Part shown: piece after piece, positions 43,910 to 53,489 of the stretch
How positions within the stretch are numbered: position 1 is the stretch's first letter
How the letters are laid out: every line of letters starts with the position of its first letter
DNA from: Lentisphaerae bacterium ADurb.Bin082
GTDB lineage: Bacteria > Verrucomicrobiota > Lentisphaeria > Oligosphaerales > Oligosphaeraceae
Length of the DNA stretch: 64,000 nucleotides
NCBI GenBank assembly: GCA_002070945.1
Contig: MWEG01000123.1
Location: 1-64,000, forward strand
Reading direction: 5' to 3'
Made by a program: the position numbers and the translations under genes
The notes under the pieces: model-generated
Seen by the model: the letters and a program-made list of their open reading frames with translations, nothing else
The model's database searches: none
What the model was told of the DNA's origin: nothing

Positions 43910-45805
43910 TCAGTCGGCTGGCTGGCGGCCGGCTCCTCCGGCGACAGCATCCACTTCTGTGGCCAGCTGTTGGTGATGCGGGTCGGTTGGGTCAAAGGGG
44001 AGGGTGTTGACCATCTTGGTCAAGTCATCGAATTTGAAGTCGACGTCCATGACCGCGACGATGTTGCCGTCCTGGTCGCGGATGGGTTCGGCGCACGTCA
44101 TGATCAGGCGGCCGGTGAAGCGAGAGAAGAACAGGTCGGAGCAGTACGGCTCGCCCGTAGCGATGACGTTGCGGAACCATTCTTTTTCCTTGAAGTCAAG
44201 ATTGAGCAGGGAGCGGAACAGCCCCTTGTCGCCGCGCTGGGTATGAACCTGGCTGAGCTGCTTGCCGTCGCTGTTGGTGATAGCCAAAAACTGGATGGAA
44301 GGCTCGGTGCGGACGACTTGGCGCAGGAAGGGCACGATCCGCTTAGGATTGAGTGACAGCACCTCTGGCGCCGAGCAGATTCTGGCCGCTAGGCGACGGC
44401 CCTTGTCCTTTGCCGCCCGCTTGACTTTCTGGAAGTCGGACTCAAACATGCCGGGGATGTGGTACTTGGCCTGGGCGATCATTTCCTCGCTGGAGATGGA
44501 CGAGGTGCGGCCCTGGGCGTACTGCTCCGTGACCCACTCGTGGATGCGGCGAACGCCAGGATGGCGTTTGGACAGGGGTTCGTGGTCGCTGGGGCTGGCT
44601 TCAATGTAGTCGTTCAGCCACTGGGCGATGCCGGCCAGGCCTGACTTGTCCGTCACCATGACCTTGATGCCGCGGTTGAGCAGCGCGACCGTGTCGAAAA
44701 TAGAGTAGATTTCCGGGTTTTTGAGCAGCCCGTCAGCATGAATGCCAGCGCGGGTGGTGTTGAATTCGGCGCCCACCAGGGGATAGTTGTCTGGGATGGC
44801 GGCCTGGACTGTGTCCCGATAGTAGTTGGCGATGTCGGTGATGACGCGGGTGTTGATGCCGTTGCTGCTGCCTTTGAGGGCGATGTATTCGATGATGGCC
44901 GCTTCCAAGGGCGGGTTGCCGGTGCGTTCGCCAAAGCCAAGCAACGATGCGTTCAGGCTGGAGACGCCGTAGAACCAGGCAGTGACGGCGTTGGTGTGGA
45001 CTTTGTGGAAGTCATTGTGGCCATGCCATTCCAGCTGGGCAGAGGGAACGCCGAGTTCCTTGTGGAAGGCGTGGGCCAGGCGCGGGACGCTCCGGGGCAG
45101 CACCGCGCCGGGATAGGTGACGCCGTAGCCCATGGTGTCGCAAAGGCGAATCTTAATCGGGATGCCGCTTTCCTGGGACAGCTTCATCAGCTCCTCGGCA
45201 AACGGCAGGCAGAAGCCATAGATGTCCGCCCGCGTGATGTCCTCAAAATGGCAACGCGGAATGATGCCGACTGACAGGGCCTCCTTGACCGTAGCCAAGT
45301 AGTCGTCCATGACTTTGCGCCTGGACTTCTTGAGTTTCAAGAAGATATGGTAGTCGGAGACGGAGGTCAGGATGCCGGTTTCCTTGAGGTTGAGTCTTTT
45401 GACCAGCTGGAAGTCCTCGGCGTTGGCGCGAATCCAGCCGGTGATTTCAGGATAGCGGTGGCCAAGGGCCATGCAGCCGTTGATGGCCTCCTGGTCGCGC
45501 TGGCTGTACACGAAGAATTCGCATTGCCGGATGACGCCCTCAGGGCCGCCCAGCTGGTGCAGCAGATCGTAAATGCGCACGATGTGTTCAGGCTTGTAGG
45601 GCGGCCGGGCCTGCTGGCCATCGCGGAACGTGGTGTCCGTGATCCAAATCTCCGACGCAGGCGCAGGCAGAACGTCCTGCCCGTCAAACAAAATCCGGGG
45701 AACGTCAGTGTAAGGAAATTGCTCGCGCAGGTAATTCGGCTCGCGGACGTCGTCAAGCTCAAAATGACGAGGTGGAATAACGTTAGATGAGAATAAATGA
45801 TGCAT
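43910..45805 (-). CDS. Re-citrate-synthase/isopropylmalate-synthase-like enzyme with C-terminal Cache-like domain
   Basis: The 631-residue protein has a DRE-TIM barrel with DTTFRDGQQ at residues 57-65, HFEDITRADIYG near 186, and the metal ligands WHGHND (H261, H263). GQQARPPY and the lead-in EPNYLREQFPYTDVP are as I recall for the Re-citrate synthase group of anaerobes, which makes citrate from acetyl-CoA and oxaloacetate. The expected LeuA regulatory domain is absent. Instead, residues ~500-610 look like a Cache/PAS-type sensor: FLAITNSDGKQLSQ, EWFRNVIATGEPYCSD, PIRDQDGNIVAVMDVDFKF. No transmembrane segments flank it. The frame is open to 45934; AGGAT before 45805 and conserved sequence set the start. 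Confidence 0.7.
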   Translation of the reverse strand: MHHLFSSNVIPPRHFELDDVREPNYLREQFPYTDVPRILFDGQDVLPAPASEIWITDTTFRDGQQARPPYKPEHIVRIYDLLHQLGGPEGVIRQCEFFVYSQRDQEAINGCMALGHRYPEITGWIRANAEDFQLVKRLNLKETGILTSVSDYHIFLKLKKSRRKVMDDYLATVKEALSVGIIPRCHFEDITRADIYGFCLPFAEELMKLSQESGIPIKIRLCDTMGYGVTYPGAVLPRSVPRLAHAFHKELGVPSAQLEWHGHNDFHKVHTNAVTAWFYGVSSLNASLLGFGERTGNPPLEAAIIEYIALKGSSNGINTRVITDIANYYRDTVQAAIPDNYPLVGAEFNTTRAGIHADGLLKNPEIYSIFDTVALLNRGIKVMVTDKSGLAGIAQWLNDYIEASPSDHEPLSKRHPGVRRIHEWVTEQYAQGRTSSISSEEMIAQAKYHIPGMFESDFQKVKRAAKDKGRRLAARICSAPEVLSLNPKRIVPFLRQVVRTEPSIQFLAITNSDGKQLSQVHTQRGDKGLFRSLLNLDFKEKEWFRNVIATGEPYCSDLFFSRFTGRLIMTCAEPIRDQDGNIVAVMDVDFKFDDLTKMVNTLPFDPTDPHHQQLATEVDAVAGGAGRQPAD

Positions 45806-46040
45806 CGAAGTTGATCCTGGACTGTCGTGAAAAGGACAACGCAAAAAACCGAAATGAATCGGGACGGAAACGACAGCTGGATAATATAGCGAAGGAAATC
45901 CAGGAAGCAATGTCAACAAAGAAAAATTTCTCAAAAAAATTTTTCTGCGGACATCAATTTGACGTCTTCAGGCAGGGGAGATGTCAAAATTGGTTCCCGG
46001 TTTCATGAGGTTATCGACGCATTTTGGTTTTATTTTTTCT

Positions 46041-48896
46041 TTATTGGAATTGGTAGACATGCACTTCGTAGGGTTTGAAGTCATCGGTGAGGGCGTTGTT
46101 TTGGATGGTTGCGTTCCTGTTTTCGAAGAGGACCTTGGCGTTGGTTTTGTCGGCCAGGCGAGCGTCCAGTTGGAAGTTGGCTCGTATGGGTTCGCGGGCA
46201 GAACTGGCGGCGAGGAGATAGGCGTTGCCCTGGTGGATTTTCAGGAGGGCGCTGATGGCGGGATGGCCCAGGCTGTCCGTGGTCGGGCCGCTGGCTATAG
46301 TCGGCGGTTGCAGCTGGGGCGGCGTACGCTCGGTGAGTATTTCGCTCAGTTGGTTCAGCTGGGTGGCGACGGTGGCCATGTTGTTCCAGGTCTCCGGGGT
46401 GTCGGTCATGCCATGATTTTTATCGAAACCGCCGTAAGTGTACCAGGTGATGCCGTGGGCGCCGTGGATGATGGACAGGAAGCTCATGGATCGCAGTTCC
46501 TCGAAGGTCGGAAAGCGCTTCCAGCTGCTCCAGCCCTGGAAGTACTGGATGATGGCCCAGATGGATTTGACTGGATTGCCCTCGGCGGCGAGGTTGGCGT
46601 GGATCAGCTTCATGTCGCTGATGACCTTGGGCGGGCCGTCGGAGTCAGCGTCGCGGATAGGGTAGATTTCGGGCAGGAAGGCGTCAGTGGCGTGGATGTA
46701 AGGCAGGTAGTTCGGGGTGCCGGGCGAGCCGACCCCGTCGGCCTGGACGGTCAGATGGCTGGGATCAAGGTCGCGAATAGCCTGGTGTAGTTCGGTCAAG
46801 GCCTCGGGTGAAACGTGGCCGCTGGTGTCGTCAGCCAGGTACCAAGCCAGGATGGAGGGATGCTTGTATTCGCGGGCGACTGTGCGCAGATAGTTGCCAA
46901 TCTGGGTGGAATTGGCGCCCGCGCTCGACGCGACCCAGACTTTGAAGTCGTGCTTGGCAGCGGCGGCTAAGAATTGCTGGAAGTTCTCGTTGCGGGCAGA
47001 TTGGTAGGTGTGCGCAAAGTTGAAGCCAATCTTCTTGAGGTCGGCGAAGGCCTTGTCAAGATCATTGTCGTTGAATTCGCGCTTGCAGACGGCGTAGGCG
47101 CCAATAGGGAAGAATGGCTTGTCGTCGACGAGGACAAAGCCGTCGTCGCGGAGGCGGACGATGTTCTTGGTCGGCGGTTCGTCAATAAGGACATAGCGTT
47201 CGGCCTGGGTGCGATTGCCGGCCAGGTCAGCAGCGGTGAATTGGAAGGCGTGGAGATTGGGTTCGGTGGACTTTATGGGTGCGCCTTGCGGGCCGGTCAG
47301 GGCGACGTTGCGGATGTCGAGGTAATCATCGCCGGCGAAGTTGGGGTGGTCGAAGCCGAAGCTGACCACGGCGCTGGCGGCTTCGGCCGGGGCGGTCATG
47401 CTCATGCTGATGGCGTTCCAGTCGCCGGGGTGGCCGGTGAACAGGATTGGCAGGTACGGTTCCAAGCTGGTGCCCTCCGCGTCCTTCCAGGTGATTTTCC
47501 CGATGGTGAGGTTGCCGGGGGCGGCGAGGCTCAGGAGATAGCGGCAGTCACAGCGGAAGGCGTAGTTTTGGCCGGCGACAACCGGGCGGGGCATGCTGGT
47601 CAGGGAGAAGGCCGTGTCATCAATGATTTTTTCCCGGCTGACGCGGATCGCGTCGTGGGCGTCGGTCGGGGTGGCGAAGGCCAGGGCGTTGCGGTAGTTG
47701 GTGCGGAGCCAGTAGCGGGGGTGTATCTCAAACCCGGGCAGCGCCAACGCTGTCGGCGGAGTGAAGGTGATGACGTCGCCAGCGCGTCGGCAGTGGGGCA
47801 GGATGTCATTGCCGTGATGGAGCAGGCGGAGGTTTTTCCAGTCGATGCCAGTCTCGTCCGCGAGGCGGAACGCGATGGGGGCGGTGGGGTCGGTGGTTTG
47901 GGCTGGAGTGAGGCGGGTGATGATCGGCGGGGTGATGTCTTGGCCTGACCAGTTCCGGTCGGTCAAGCTGCCCAGGGTGACGGATTTCAGGACAGGCGCC
48001 CGGCCATCAGCGGCCTTGAGGGTGGCGCGGTAACGCACCCAGCGGGCGGCCGGCGGCCAAGTTGGCAGCTGGGTGGCAGGCGCGGACCAGTCAGACCAGC
48101 GTCCTGGCGAGCCGCCGTCGTCCGGGGCGGTGGCGAGCTGGAGGGTGAGAACGGTGCCAGCAGGGATGTCAGCCTCCCAGGCCAAGGCGCCAGCCAGCGG
48201 CAAGGGGAATGGCTTGGACACTATGTATCCCTCGGGAAGATAGGGGCTGCTGGGTGGCTGGGAAGTGAAGGTGATGGAAGTCAAAGCAAAATAGGTGCCA
48301 GGGGTGATGTTGGGGCTGTCAGCGCCGAGGCGGAGGACGGCAAAAGCGGCTTTTTCCGGAACGGTTCCGGTGATGGTGGTGGTGACAAACCGCTCCGAGG
48401 CGTTCTTGAAGGTATACGGCGTTTCCGTCAGAATCTGCTGATCCTGGTCTCGCCACTGGATGCGGTTGTGGTATGAGACGTTATGGCCGCGGGCACGGCT
48501 CATGTCGACCGTGCCTCGGGCGGTGATGCTATACGCGAAGGCAGAGCCAGGCGTGACCGGGAATGGCTTGGAGGTCAGCTCAAAGGCAGTGTCAGTCGCT
48601 TTGAAAGCCTCGTTCTTAGTGATGACCAGGGCCTTGACGCCGTCTACGTCGCCGTACGTGAAGGTGAGGAGATTTTGGAAATTGTTGAAGTCCAGCCAGA
48701 GGCCAGAATTGCGGCTGAAGTCGTCAGCAAATAAGTTCTGGCTGACTCGGGCCACTGTGATCTTGCCGTCCCGGCATTCTGCCTGGTGACACTCTACCAA
48801 AGCGCTGGCCGGCGCCGCAGGGGCGGCGTTGAGAAAGGCGGCGCTAACGCAGAGCTGACCTAAGACGGCAAGGCGAAACGCATGTTTGCTGATCAT
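46041..48896 (-). CDS. Large secreted glycoside-hydrolase-like protein
   Basis: The 951-residue protein has a signal peptide (MISKHAFRLAVLGQLCVSAA) and AGGAGG directly upstream. Residues 40-200 and 420-580 are beta-rich, with repeated carbohydrate-binding-module-like segments (FELTSKPFPVTPGSAFAYS and FSLTSMPRPVVAGQNYAFR are internal repeats). Residues 600-860 form a TIM barrel: FFPIGAYAVCKREFND, then HPSILAWYLADDTSGH. In related proteins the barrel motif ends in ADE, where glutamate is the acid/base; here it is ADD. A second acid could sit near VQADGVG or TWYTYGG. It is likely to act outside the cell on a polysaccharide, or to bind only. Confidence 0.65.
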   Translation of the reverse strand: MISKHAFRLAVLGQLCVSAAFLNAAPAAPASALVECHQAECRDGKITVARVSQNLFADDFSRNSGLWLDFNNFQNLLTFTYGDVDGVKALVITKNEAFKATDTAFELTSKPFPVTPGSAFAYSITARGTVDMSRARGHNVSYHNRIQWRDQDQQILTETPYTFKNASERFVTTTITGTVPEKAAFAVLRLGADSPNITPGTYFALTSITFTSQPPSSPYLPEGYIVSKPFPLPLAGALAWEADIPAGTVLTLQLATAPDDGGSPGRWSDWSAPATQLPTWPPAARWVRYRATLKAADGRAPVLKSVTLGSLTDRNWSGQDITPPIITRLTPAQTTDPTAPIAFRLADETGIDWKNLRLLHHGNDILPHCRRAGDVITFTPPTALALPGFEIHPRYWLRTNYRNALAFATPTDAHDAIRVSREKIIDDTAFSLTSMPRPVVAGQNYAFRCDCRYLLSLAAPGNLTIGKITWKDAEGTSLEPYLPILFTGHPGDWNAISMSMTAPAEAASAVVSFGFDHPNFAGDDYLDIRNVALTGPQGAPIKSTEPNLHAFQFTAADLAGNRTQAERYVLIDEPPTKNIVRLRDDGFVLVDDKPFFPIGAYAVCKREFNDNDLDKAFADLKKIGFNFAHTYQSARNENFQQFLAAAAKHDFKVWVASSAGANSTQIGNYLRTVAREYKHPSILAWYLADDTSGHVSPEALTELHQAIRDLDPSHLTVQADGVGSPGTPNYLPYIHATDAFLPEIYPIRDADSDGPPKVISDMKLIHANLAAEGNPVKSIWAIIQYFQGWSSWKRFPTFEELRSMSFLSIIHGAHGITWYTYGGFDKNHGMTDTPETWNNMATVATQLNQLSEILTERTPPQLQPPTIASGPTTDSLGHPAISALLKIHQGNAYLLAASSAREPIRANFQLDARLADKTNAKVLFENRNATIQNNALTDDFKPYEVHVYQFQ

Positions 48897-49038
48897 GAAC
48901 GGACCTCCTGTTAAAATTAATGTTAAAACCTCAGGGTTGGGAAGGCAGGGCGATGGCAAGGGTGAAAATCTGGCCGCTTTTCGGCAGAAGTGGCAGGACG
49001 TGCCGACAAGAGGCGGCGTCCGCGCTGGCAACGCCTTT

Positions 49039-49839
49039 TCAGCAGGAGAATTTCGGCGACTGGGACAGGAATTGGCAGGGATTGTGGTAGAAGACCTGCT
49101 CTACTGTCTTATCGTCATAGCCTCGTTGGCGCATTTCAAAGATGGCGTTGTGGAGAGTGGCCGGGTCGGACGGCCCCCAGTCGCCTGAAGCATCGACCAT
49201 GATGTGGTCAAGGCCGTACATTTCCAAGGCGTCGACGACGCGTGCCGGCGAATTCTTGGTGACCGGGTAGATAGTCATCGCTGCCCAGAAGCCCTGGTCG
49301 CGAATCAGCCCGATGGTGTGTTCCTCGGCATGGTCAAAGCAAATTTTTTCAGGATTGATGTCGCGGCGGTTCTTGAGGGCGTCAAGCATCATCTTAGTGC
49401 CTTTCAGCTTGTCATTTAGGTGCGGCGTGTGGACCCAGACGAGCTGGTCAAGCCGGACGGCCAGGTCAATCTGCTCTTCAAAAATGGTCATTTCGTTGCG
49501 GGTGTTCTTGTTCGTGCCGATTTCACCGATGCCGATGGCGTTGTCGCGGCTCAGAAATTCCGGGATGAAGGAGATCACTTCGCGGGCGAGGACGAGGTCT
49601 TCAGCTTCCTTGGGGTTGATGCAGATGTGGCAGAAATGCTTGATCAGGTACTGGGCGGCGCGTTTCGGCTCGAAGACCGTCAAGTGGGTGAAGTAATCGT
49701 GGAAAGCCTGGGCGGAAGTCCGGTCATAGCCAGCCCAGAACGCAGGCTCGCAGCAGGCGGCGGTGTGCATCAGGGCCATGCGCTCATAATCGGCCGTAGT
49801 CCGGGCAATCATGTGAATGTGGGGTTCGATGACTCGCAT
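49039..49839 (-). CDS. TatD-like metal-dependent hydrolase resembling EboB
   Basis: The 266-residue protein is an amidohydrolase-like TIM barrel with metal-site motifs EPHIHM near residue 5, GIGEIG near 98, VHTPH near 135, FDHAEEH near 165 and DASGDWG near 215. The pattern RTTADYERMA, CCEPAFWAGYDRTSAQAFHDYF and the ending match my memory of EboB, a TatD-like protein of the ebo gene cluster linked to export or modification of metabolites. The other ebo genes are not in the window. GGAGG six bases before 49839 sets the start over a TTG at 49845. Confidence 0.7.
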   Translation of the reverse strand: MRVIEPHIHMIARTTADYERMALMHTAACCEPAFWAGYDRTSAQAFHDYFTHLTVFEPKRAAQYLIKHFCHICINPKEAEDLVLAREVISFIPEFLSRDNAIGIGEIGTNKNTRNEMTIFEEQIDLAVRLDQLVWVHTPHLNDKLKGTKMMLDALKNRRDINPEKICFDHAEEHTIGLIRDQGFWAAMTIYPVTKNSPARVVDALEMYGLDHIMVDASGDWGPSDPATLHNAIFEMRQRGYDDKTVEQVFYHNPCQFLSQSPKFSC

Positions 49840-49960
49840 TGTCAACCTCCGATGATTATATTGGCTGATAGTTGAAATTCATCATAAGATACGAGGCGAT
49901 TATAACGCCTAAAGCCGTTTTTTCCATTTCAGTTGACGCGAATTGTTGAAGTGAGGAGCC

Positions 49961-50953
49961 ATGACAGAGAGGATTATGAATAAAACCGGCATGGACGCGG
50001 CAGCGGCAATGGCGCGTTTGCGCCAAGAGTTGGGACGGGTGATCATCGGCCAGGAGGACGTTATCGAGCAGATCACGGTGACGTTGCTGGCCGGCGGCCA
50101 TGCCCTGCTGACCGGTGTGCCCGGCCTGGGCAAGACGCTGCTGGTGAAAAGCGTCGCCCAGCTGTTTTCGCTGACCTTCAAGCGAATTCAATTCACCCCA
50201 GACTTGATGCCAGCAGATATTTTCGGCAGCGAAGTCATGGATGAGTCAGTCGGTCGGACAGAGAAGACGTTCCGGTTCATCCCAGGGCCGGTGTTTGCCA
50301 ATCTCGTCCTGGCGGATGAAATCAACCGCACGCCCCCGAAAACCCAGGCCGCGCTGCTGGAGGCGATGGGCGAAGGCCATGTGACCGTGGGCGGCGTCAC
50401 CTATCCCCTGGAAAAGCCGTTCTTCGTGCTGGCCACCCAGAATCCTATTGAGCTTGAGGGGACGTATCCGCTGCCGGAAGCGCAGCTCGACCGTTTTCTG
50501 ATGAACATCGTGATGGACTACCTGCCGTTGGCGGACGAGGAGCGCATGGTGCGGGAGACGACGGCGCCTGAGCAGGTAGCACTGCAGCCGGTCTTGGACG
50601 GGCAGGAGATTATCGCCTTGCAGCGCCTGGCGCGAGAAGTGCCGGTGTCGGACAACGTGGTGGCCTACGCCGTCCGCCTGTGCGCAGCTACGCGGCCGGG
50701 CGGTGCGCAGGCTGCGCCGAGAGTCAATGACTTAGTGCAATGGGGCGCTGGCTCGCGGGCGTCGCAAGCCATGATCCTGGCCGGCAAGGCGCGGGCGCTG
50801 CTGCAAGGCCGGCGCAACGTGGCCTGCGAGGACGTCCGCGCCCTCGCACTGCCAGTGCTAAGACATCGCGTCATCACCAATTTCCGCGCGGAAGCCGAAG
50901 GCGTTGACGCCGAAAAGCTGATTGCGGAAATCCTCGCAACCGTGGCGGAGTAA
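49961..50953 (+). CDS. MoxR-family AAA+ ATPase
   Basis: The 330-residue protein has Walker A GVPGLGKT (residues 52-59), Walker B LVLADEIN (114-121), FTPDLMPADIFGSE between them, and LATQNPIELEGTYPLPEAQLDRF with the sensor and arginine-finger region. MoxR ATPases act as chaperones that mature or activate protein complexes, usually with a DUF58/VWA partner encoded next door. No such gene follows; 487 non-coding bases do. The start is uncertain between ATGs at 49961 and 49976, both near GAGG-type sites. Confidence 0.9.
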   Translation: MTERIMNKTGMDAAAAMARLRQELGRVIIGQEDVIEQITVTLLAGGHALLTGVPGLGKTLLVKSVAQLFSLTFKRIQFTPDLMPADIFGSEVMDESVGRTEKTFRFIPGPVFANLVLADEINRTPPKTQAALLEAMGEGHVTVGGVTYPLEKPFFVLATQNPIELEGTYPLPEAQLDRFLMNIVMDYLPLADEERMVRETTAPEQVALQPVLDGQEIIALQRLAREVPVSDNVVAYAVRLCAATRPGGAQAAPRVNDLVQWGAGSRASQAMILAGKARALLQGRRNVACEDVRALALPVLRHRVITNFRAEAEGVDAEKLIAEILATVAE

Positions 50954-51440
50954 AGCGGAAGTCATGGAAAGCATGATGCCTGCATGCTATCAAAATCCTG
51001 CCTAAGCACAAAATTACTAGGAATCTGCTGAAAACCGCTTGAAAAAAGGCGTCTGAGAGCCTATTTTTTCCACGGTTTCAGAAATCCAGCCCCCCCACCC
51101 TGAGGGGGCCTCCATCCTATTGCCGCGCGCGAGGAAGCCATAGTCGGCGAAGGGAAGTCATGGTCGACTGCATGAATGAGCATGAGCCTGCCAAAAGCAG
51201 TCAGGGTCGCGCTTGAGGCGGCATCAAGGGCATGGCTTGCCGTAGATGTCGTTTTTTTTGCAGTCAACGGTTTTTCGCCTCCCTGCCAGCATGGCACCTT
51301 AGGTTTTCTGAGGCTTTTCGGGTCGATTCCAATAAACTGTTTCAGCCGTCCGTTTTTTGCACATAATCGTAGCAAGGTCTGACGCTGCGGCAGCGCCAGC
51401 CTTCAACCTTGCAGAATTTCGGATCAGGAAAATTTGACTT
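50954..51440. other. Intergenic region without a convincing gene
   Basis: A weak hairpin AGGC/GCCT (51047-51062) followed by ATTTTTT may end the moxR transcript. The rest shows no supported gene. A 104-codon - strand frame (51061-51375) has no ribosome binding site or recognisable product. Several T runs (51250, 51353) give uneven composition, suggesting eroded DNA. Confidence 0.5.
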
Positions 51441-53489
51441 ATGACTGAACATATTCATAATTCGCCGCCCATCCCAGCAGCTGAAGAATGGACATCCCAG
51501 CCGGGCTTGCTCGTGCGGCAGCCAGAGCCGACCAGCCCCGAACCCCAGGACGAAGATATTCGGTTGGACAACGTCGACGACGCGGAGGCGACGTCAACGT
51601 CGACGGCGCCCAGCTGGCTGATTTGGCTTTGCGGCCTTGCCCTGTTGCTGATGGCTAACCAGATCAAGCTGCCGATAGCGGGCGGGCGCCTAGGCATCGC
51701 TGACCTCGGCTTTGCTGCGGCCCTGCTCGGACTCCTGTTTCATCAGTGGCGGAATCGGCAGCGGGTGTTTTTCCCCTTGCTGGCTCTTGTTGCCTTGGCT
51801 GCCATTGCCCTGGCCAACGTGGTGTCGCGCTCCGGGCTGGGCGGCGCGATGGAAGTGGCGCAACTGGTGCAGCAGTTTTTCTGCGGCCTGCTGATTATGA
51901 GCTTTCTGGTCGAGAATGCGCCTCGCCTGGCCGTGGTTGCGGCGACCGCTGGCCTGGCCGTCAATCTCGCCCTAGCCTTCTGGCAGGCCGGACGATACGG
52001 CTTCGGCATGGTTCTGCCGCCGGCGGATGTGCTGAAGATCGCGTGGGGCTTTGGTGAAGCCTACACAGGACTGTTCCGGAGCCGGATGGCGTTGAGTTTC
52101 TTCCTGGCGGCAGTGCTGGCCTGGGTGCAGCCGCAGTGGCTCGGTCGCAAGCCTGGACTTTTCCGCTGCCTGGCGGTTCTGCTGGGCACCGTCGCGGTAC
52201 TGGTCGGCATCGCGCATGGCCAGATGCTGTTTTTGGCCGTAGCAGCCCTGCTGGCTGGCGCGGTTTTGCATTCGCGGCGGGCCCTGGCCGTCAACCTGGT
52301 CGCCTTGGCCATCCTGTTCGGAGTCGGAACTCATGTCCTGCCAGAAAAACATCGCCAAGTCGTGCAGGAGACATTTTCACCTTTGAAAACAGGCGATTAT
52401 CCCGGAGAGCTGAAAACTAACCACCTCGACTTCGTGGCCGCGCTGCGCATGGCCGGGCGGGCACCGTGGGCAGGAGTGGGCTCAGGACGCTATCAGCAAT
52501 GCGTCGGCCGTTGCTATGATGATCTGCCTAACCCGATCTTCAACGACATCGACACCGATACCCAGGCCGGCTGGGGCATCCTGGCAGGCACCGTCGGCAT
52601 ACCGACCGCAGTCCTGTTTTTCCTGCTTCTGGCGATTGCTGCCGGTGATGGGCTGCGACGCTATTACAAGTCAAAGCAAGGCAATGGGTTGGCTCTGGGC
52701 GGTGCCCTGTCCCTGACGGTGTTTATAACTGGCATGACGGTCAGCGATCCATTGACGCGCGGCCTCGGCTGGTTCGTCGCATTGGCGCTGGCCTCGGCAT
52801 CGTTGCCGAACCGCTGGGAGGATTTGCGGCGGGCGACGCTGTTCAGCTGGAAGTCGGTGCTGGCCAGCGGAGTGGCCCTGGGGCTGATCCTGGCGGCAGG
52901 GGCGGTCATCAAGCCGGTGGAAGACCCCCTGGCAGGCGTCCGAAAAGACCGCATGGCCTCCTCGACCAGGCAGCCTCGGAGCGAAGGTGATGCTGCTGCA
53001 ACAACGCCCGGTGCAGCCGTTGCCGCCGCCGACTTCTTCAAGGTCATTGACGCCGGCGACGTGAAGACGATGACGCCGCCTTTTGAAAAAATAACTGACT
53101 CGCAGGCGGCGAAGCAGACAGCCCTGCGGATTCTCGACGGCAAGGGCGTTCCGCCGCCCGACAAGGAGCCGTCCATGGAATACGGCGGCGCTGTTTTCGA
53201 GTTTGAGGTGCCGACTGACCTGGAATGCAAAATCTGGCTTCGGGTCTGGTGGGATGGCTCCTGCGGCAACACCATCAATGTGAAAGTCGATGACGAGCCG
53301 CGCTCGGTGACGGTGGGCAATGACGGCACCTACACCACCTGGCATTGGCTGGAATCCCCAAAGACGTACAAGCTCGCGGCTGGCAAGCATACGATTACGC
53401 TGCTGAACCGCGAGGACGGCATCATGTTCGACCAGATGCTCATTACCAATGACATGGCTTACTTCCCCCAGGGAATTGAGGAGGAATGA
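51441..53489 (+). CDS. O-antigen-ligase-like polytopic membrane protein with C-terminal beta domain
   Basis: The 682-residue protein has a proline- and acid-rich cytoplasmic start (~55 residues), about ten hydrophobic segments between residues 58 and 490, and a large loop with RAPWAGVGSGRYQQC before the last segments, as in Wzy/WaaL-type ligases and polymerases. Residues ~530-682 form a soluble beta-rich domain (GGAVFEFEVPTDLECKIWLRVWWDGSCGNTINVKVDDE, ending HTITLLNREDGIMFDQMLIT) like a carbohydrate-binding jelly-roll. Ligation or polymerisation of surface glycans is inferred. AGGAAA precedes the start. The next gene overlaps by 4 bases. Confidence 0.7.
   Translation: MTEHIHNSPPIPAAEEWTSQPGLLVRQPEPTSPEPQDEDIRLDNVDDAEATSTSTAPSWLIWLCGLALLLMANQIKLPIAGGRLGIADLGFAAALLGLLFHQWRNRQRVFFPLLALVALAAIALANVVSRSGLGGAMEVAQLVQQFFCGLLIMSFLVENAPRLAVVAATAGLAVNLALAFWQAGRYGFGMVLPPADVLKIAWGFGEAYTGLFRSRMALSFFLAAVLAWVQPQWLGRKPGLFRCLAVLLGTVAVLVGIAHGQMLFLAVAALLAGAVLHSRRALAVNLVALAILFGVGTHVLPEKHRQVVQETFSPLKTGDYPGELKTNHLDFVAALRMAGRAPWAGVGSGRYQQCVGRCYDDLPNPIFNDIDTDTQAGWGILAGTVGIPTAVLFFLLLAIAAGDGLRRYYKSKQGNGLALGGALSLTVFITGMTVSDPLTRGLGWFVALALASASLPNRWEDLRRATLFSWKSVLASGVALGLILAAGAVIKPVEDPLAGVRKDRMASSTRQPRSEGDAAATTPGAAVAAADFFKVIDAGDVKTMTPPFEKITDSQAAKQTALRILDGKGVPPPDKEPSMEYGGAVFEFEVPTDLECKIWLRVWWDGSCGNTINVKVDDEPRSVTVGNDGTYTTWHWLESPKTYKLAAGKHTITLLNREDGIMFDQMLITNDMAYFPQGIEEE

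Noticed and set aside
51061-51375. - strand frame of 104 codons in the intergenic region after moxR
   Set aside because: No ribosome binding site, unusual composition and no recognisable motif.
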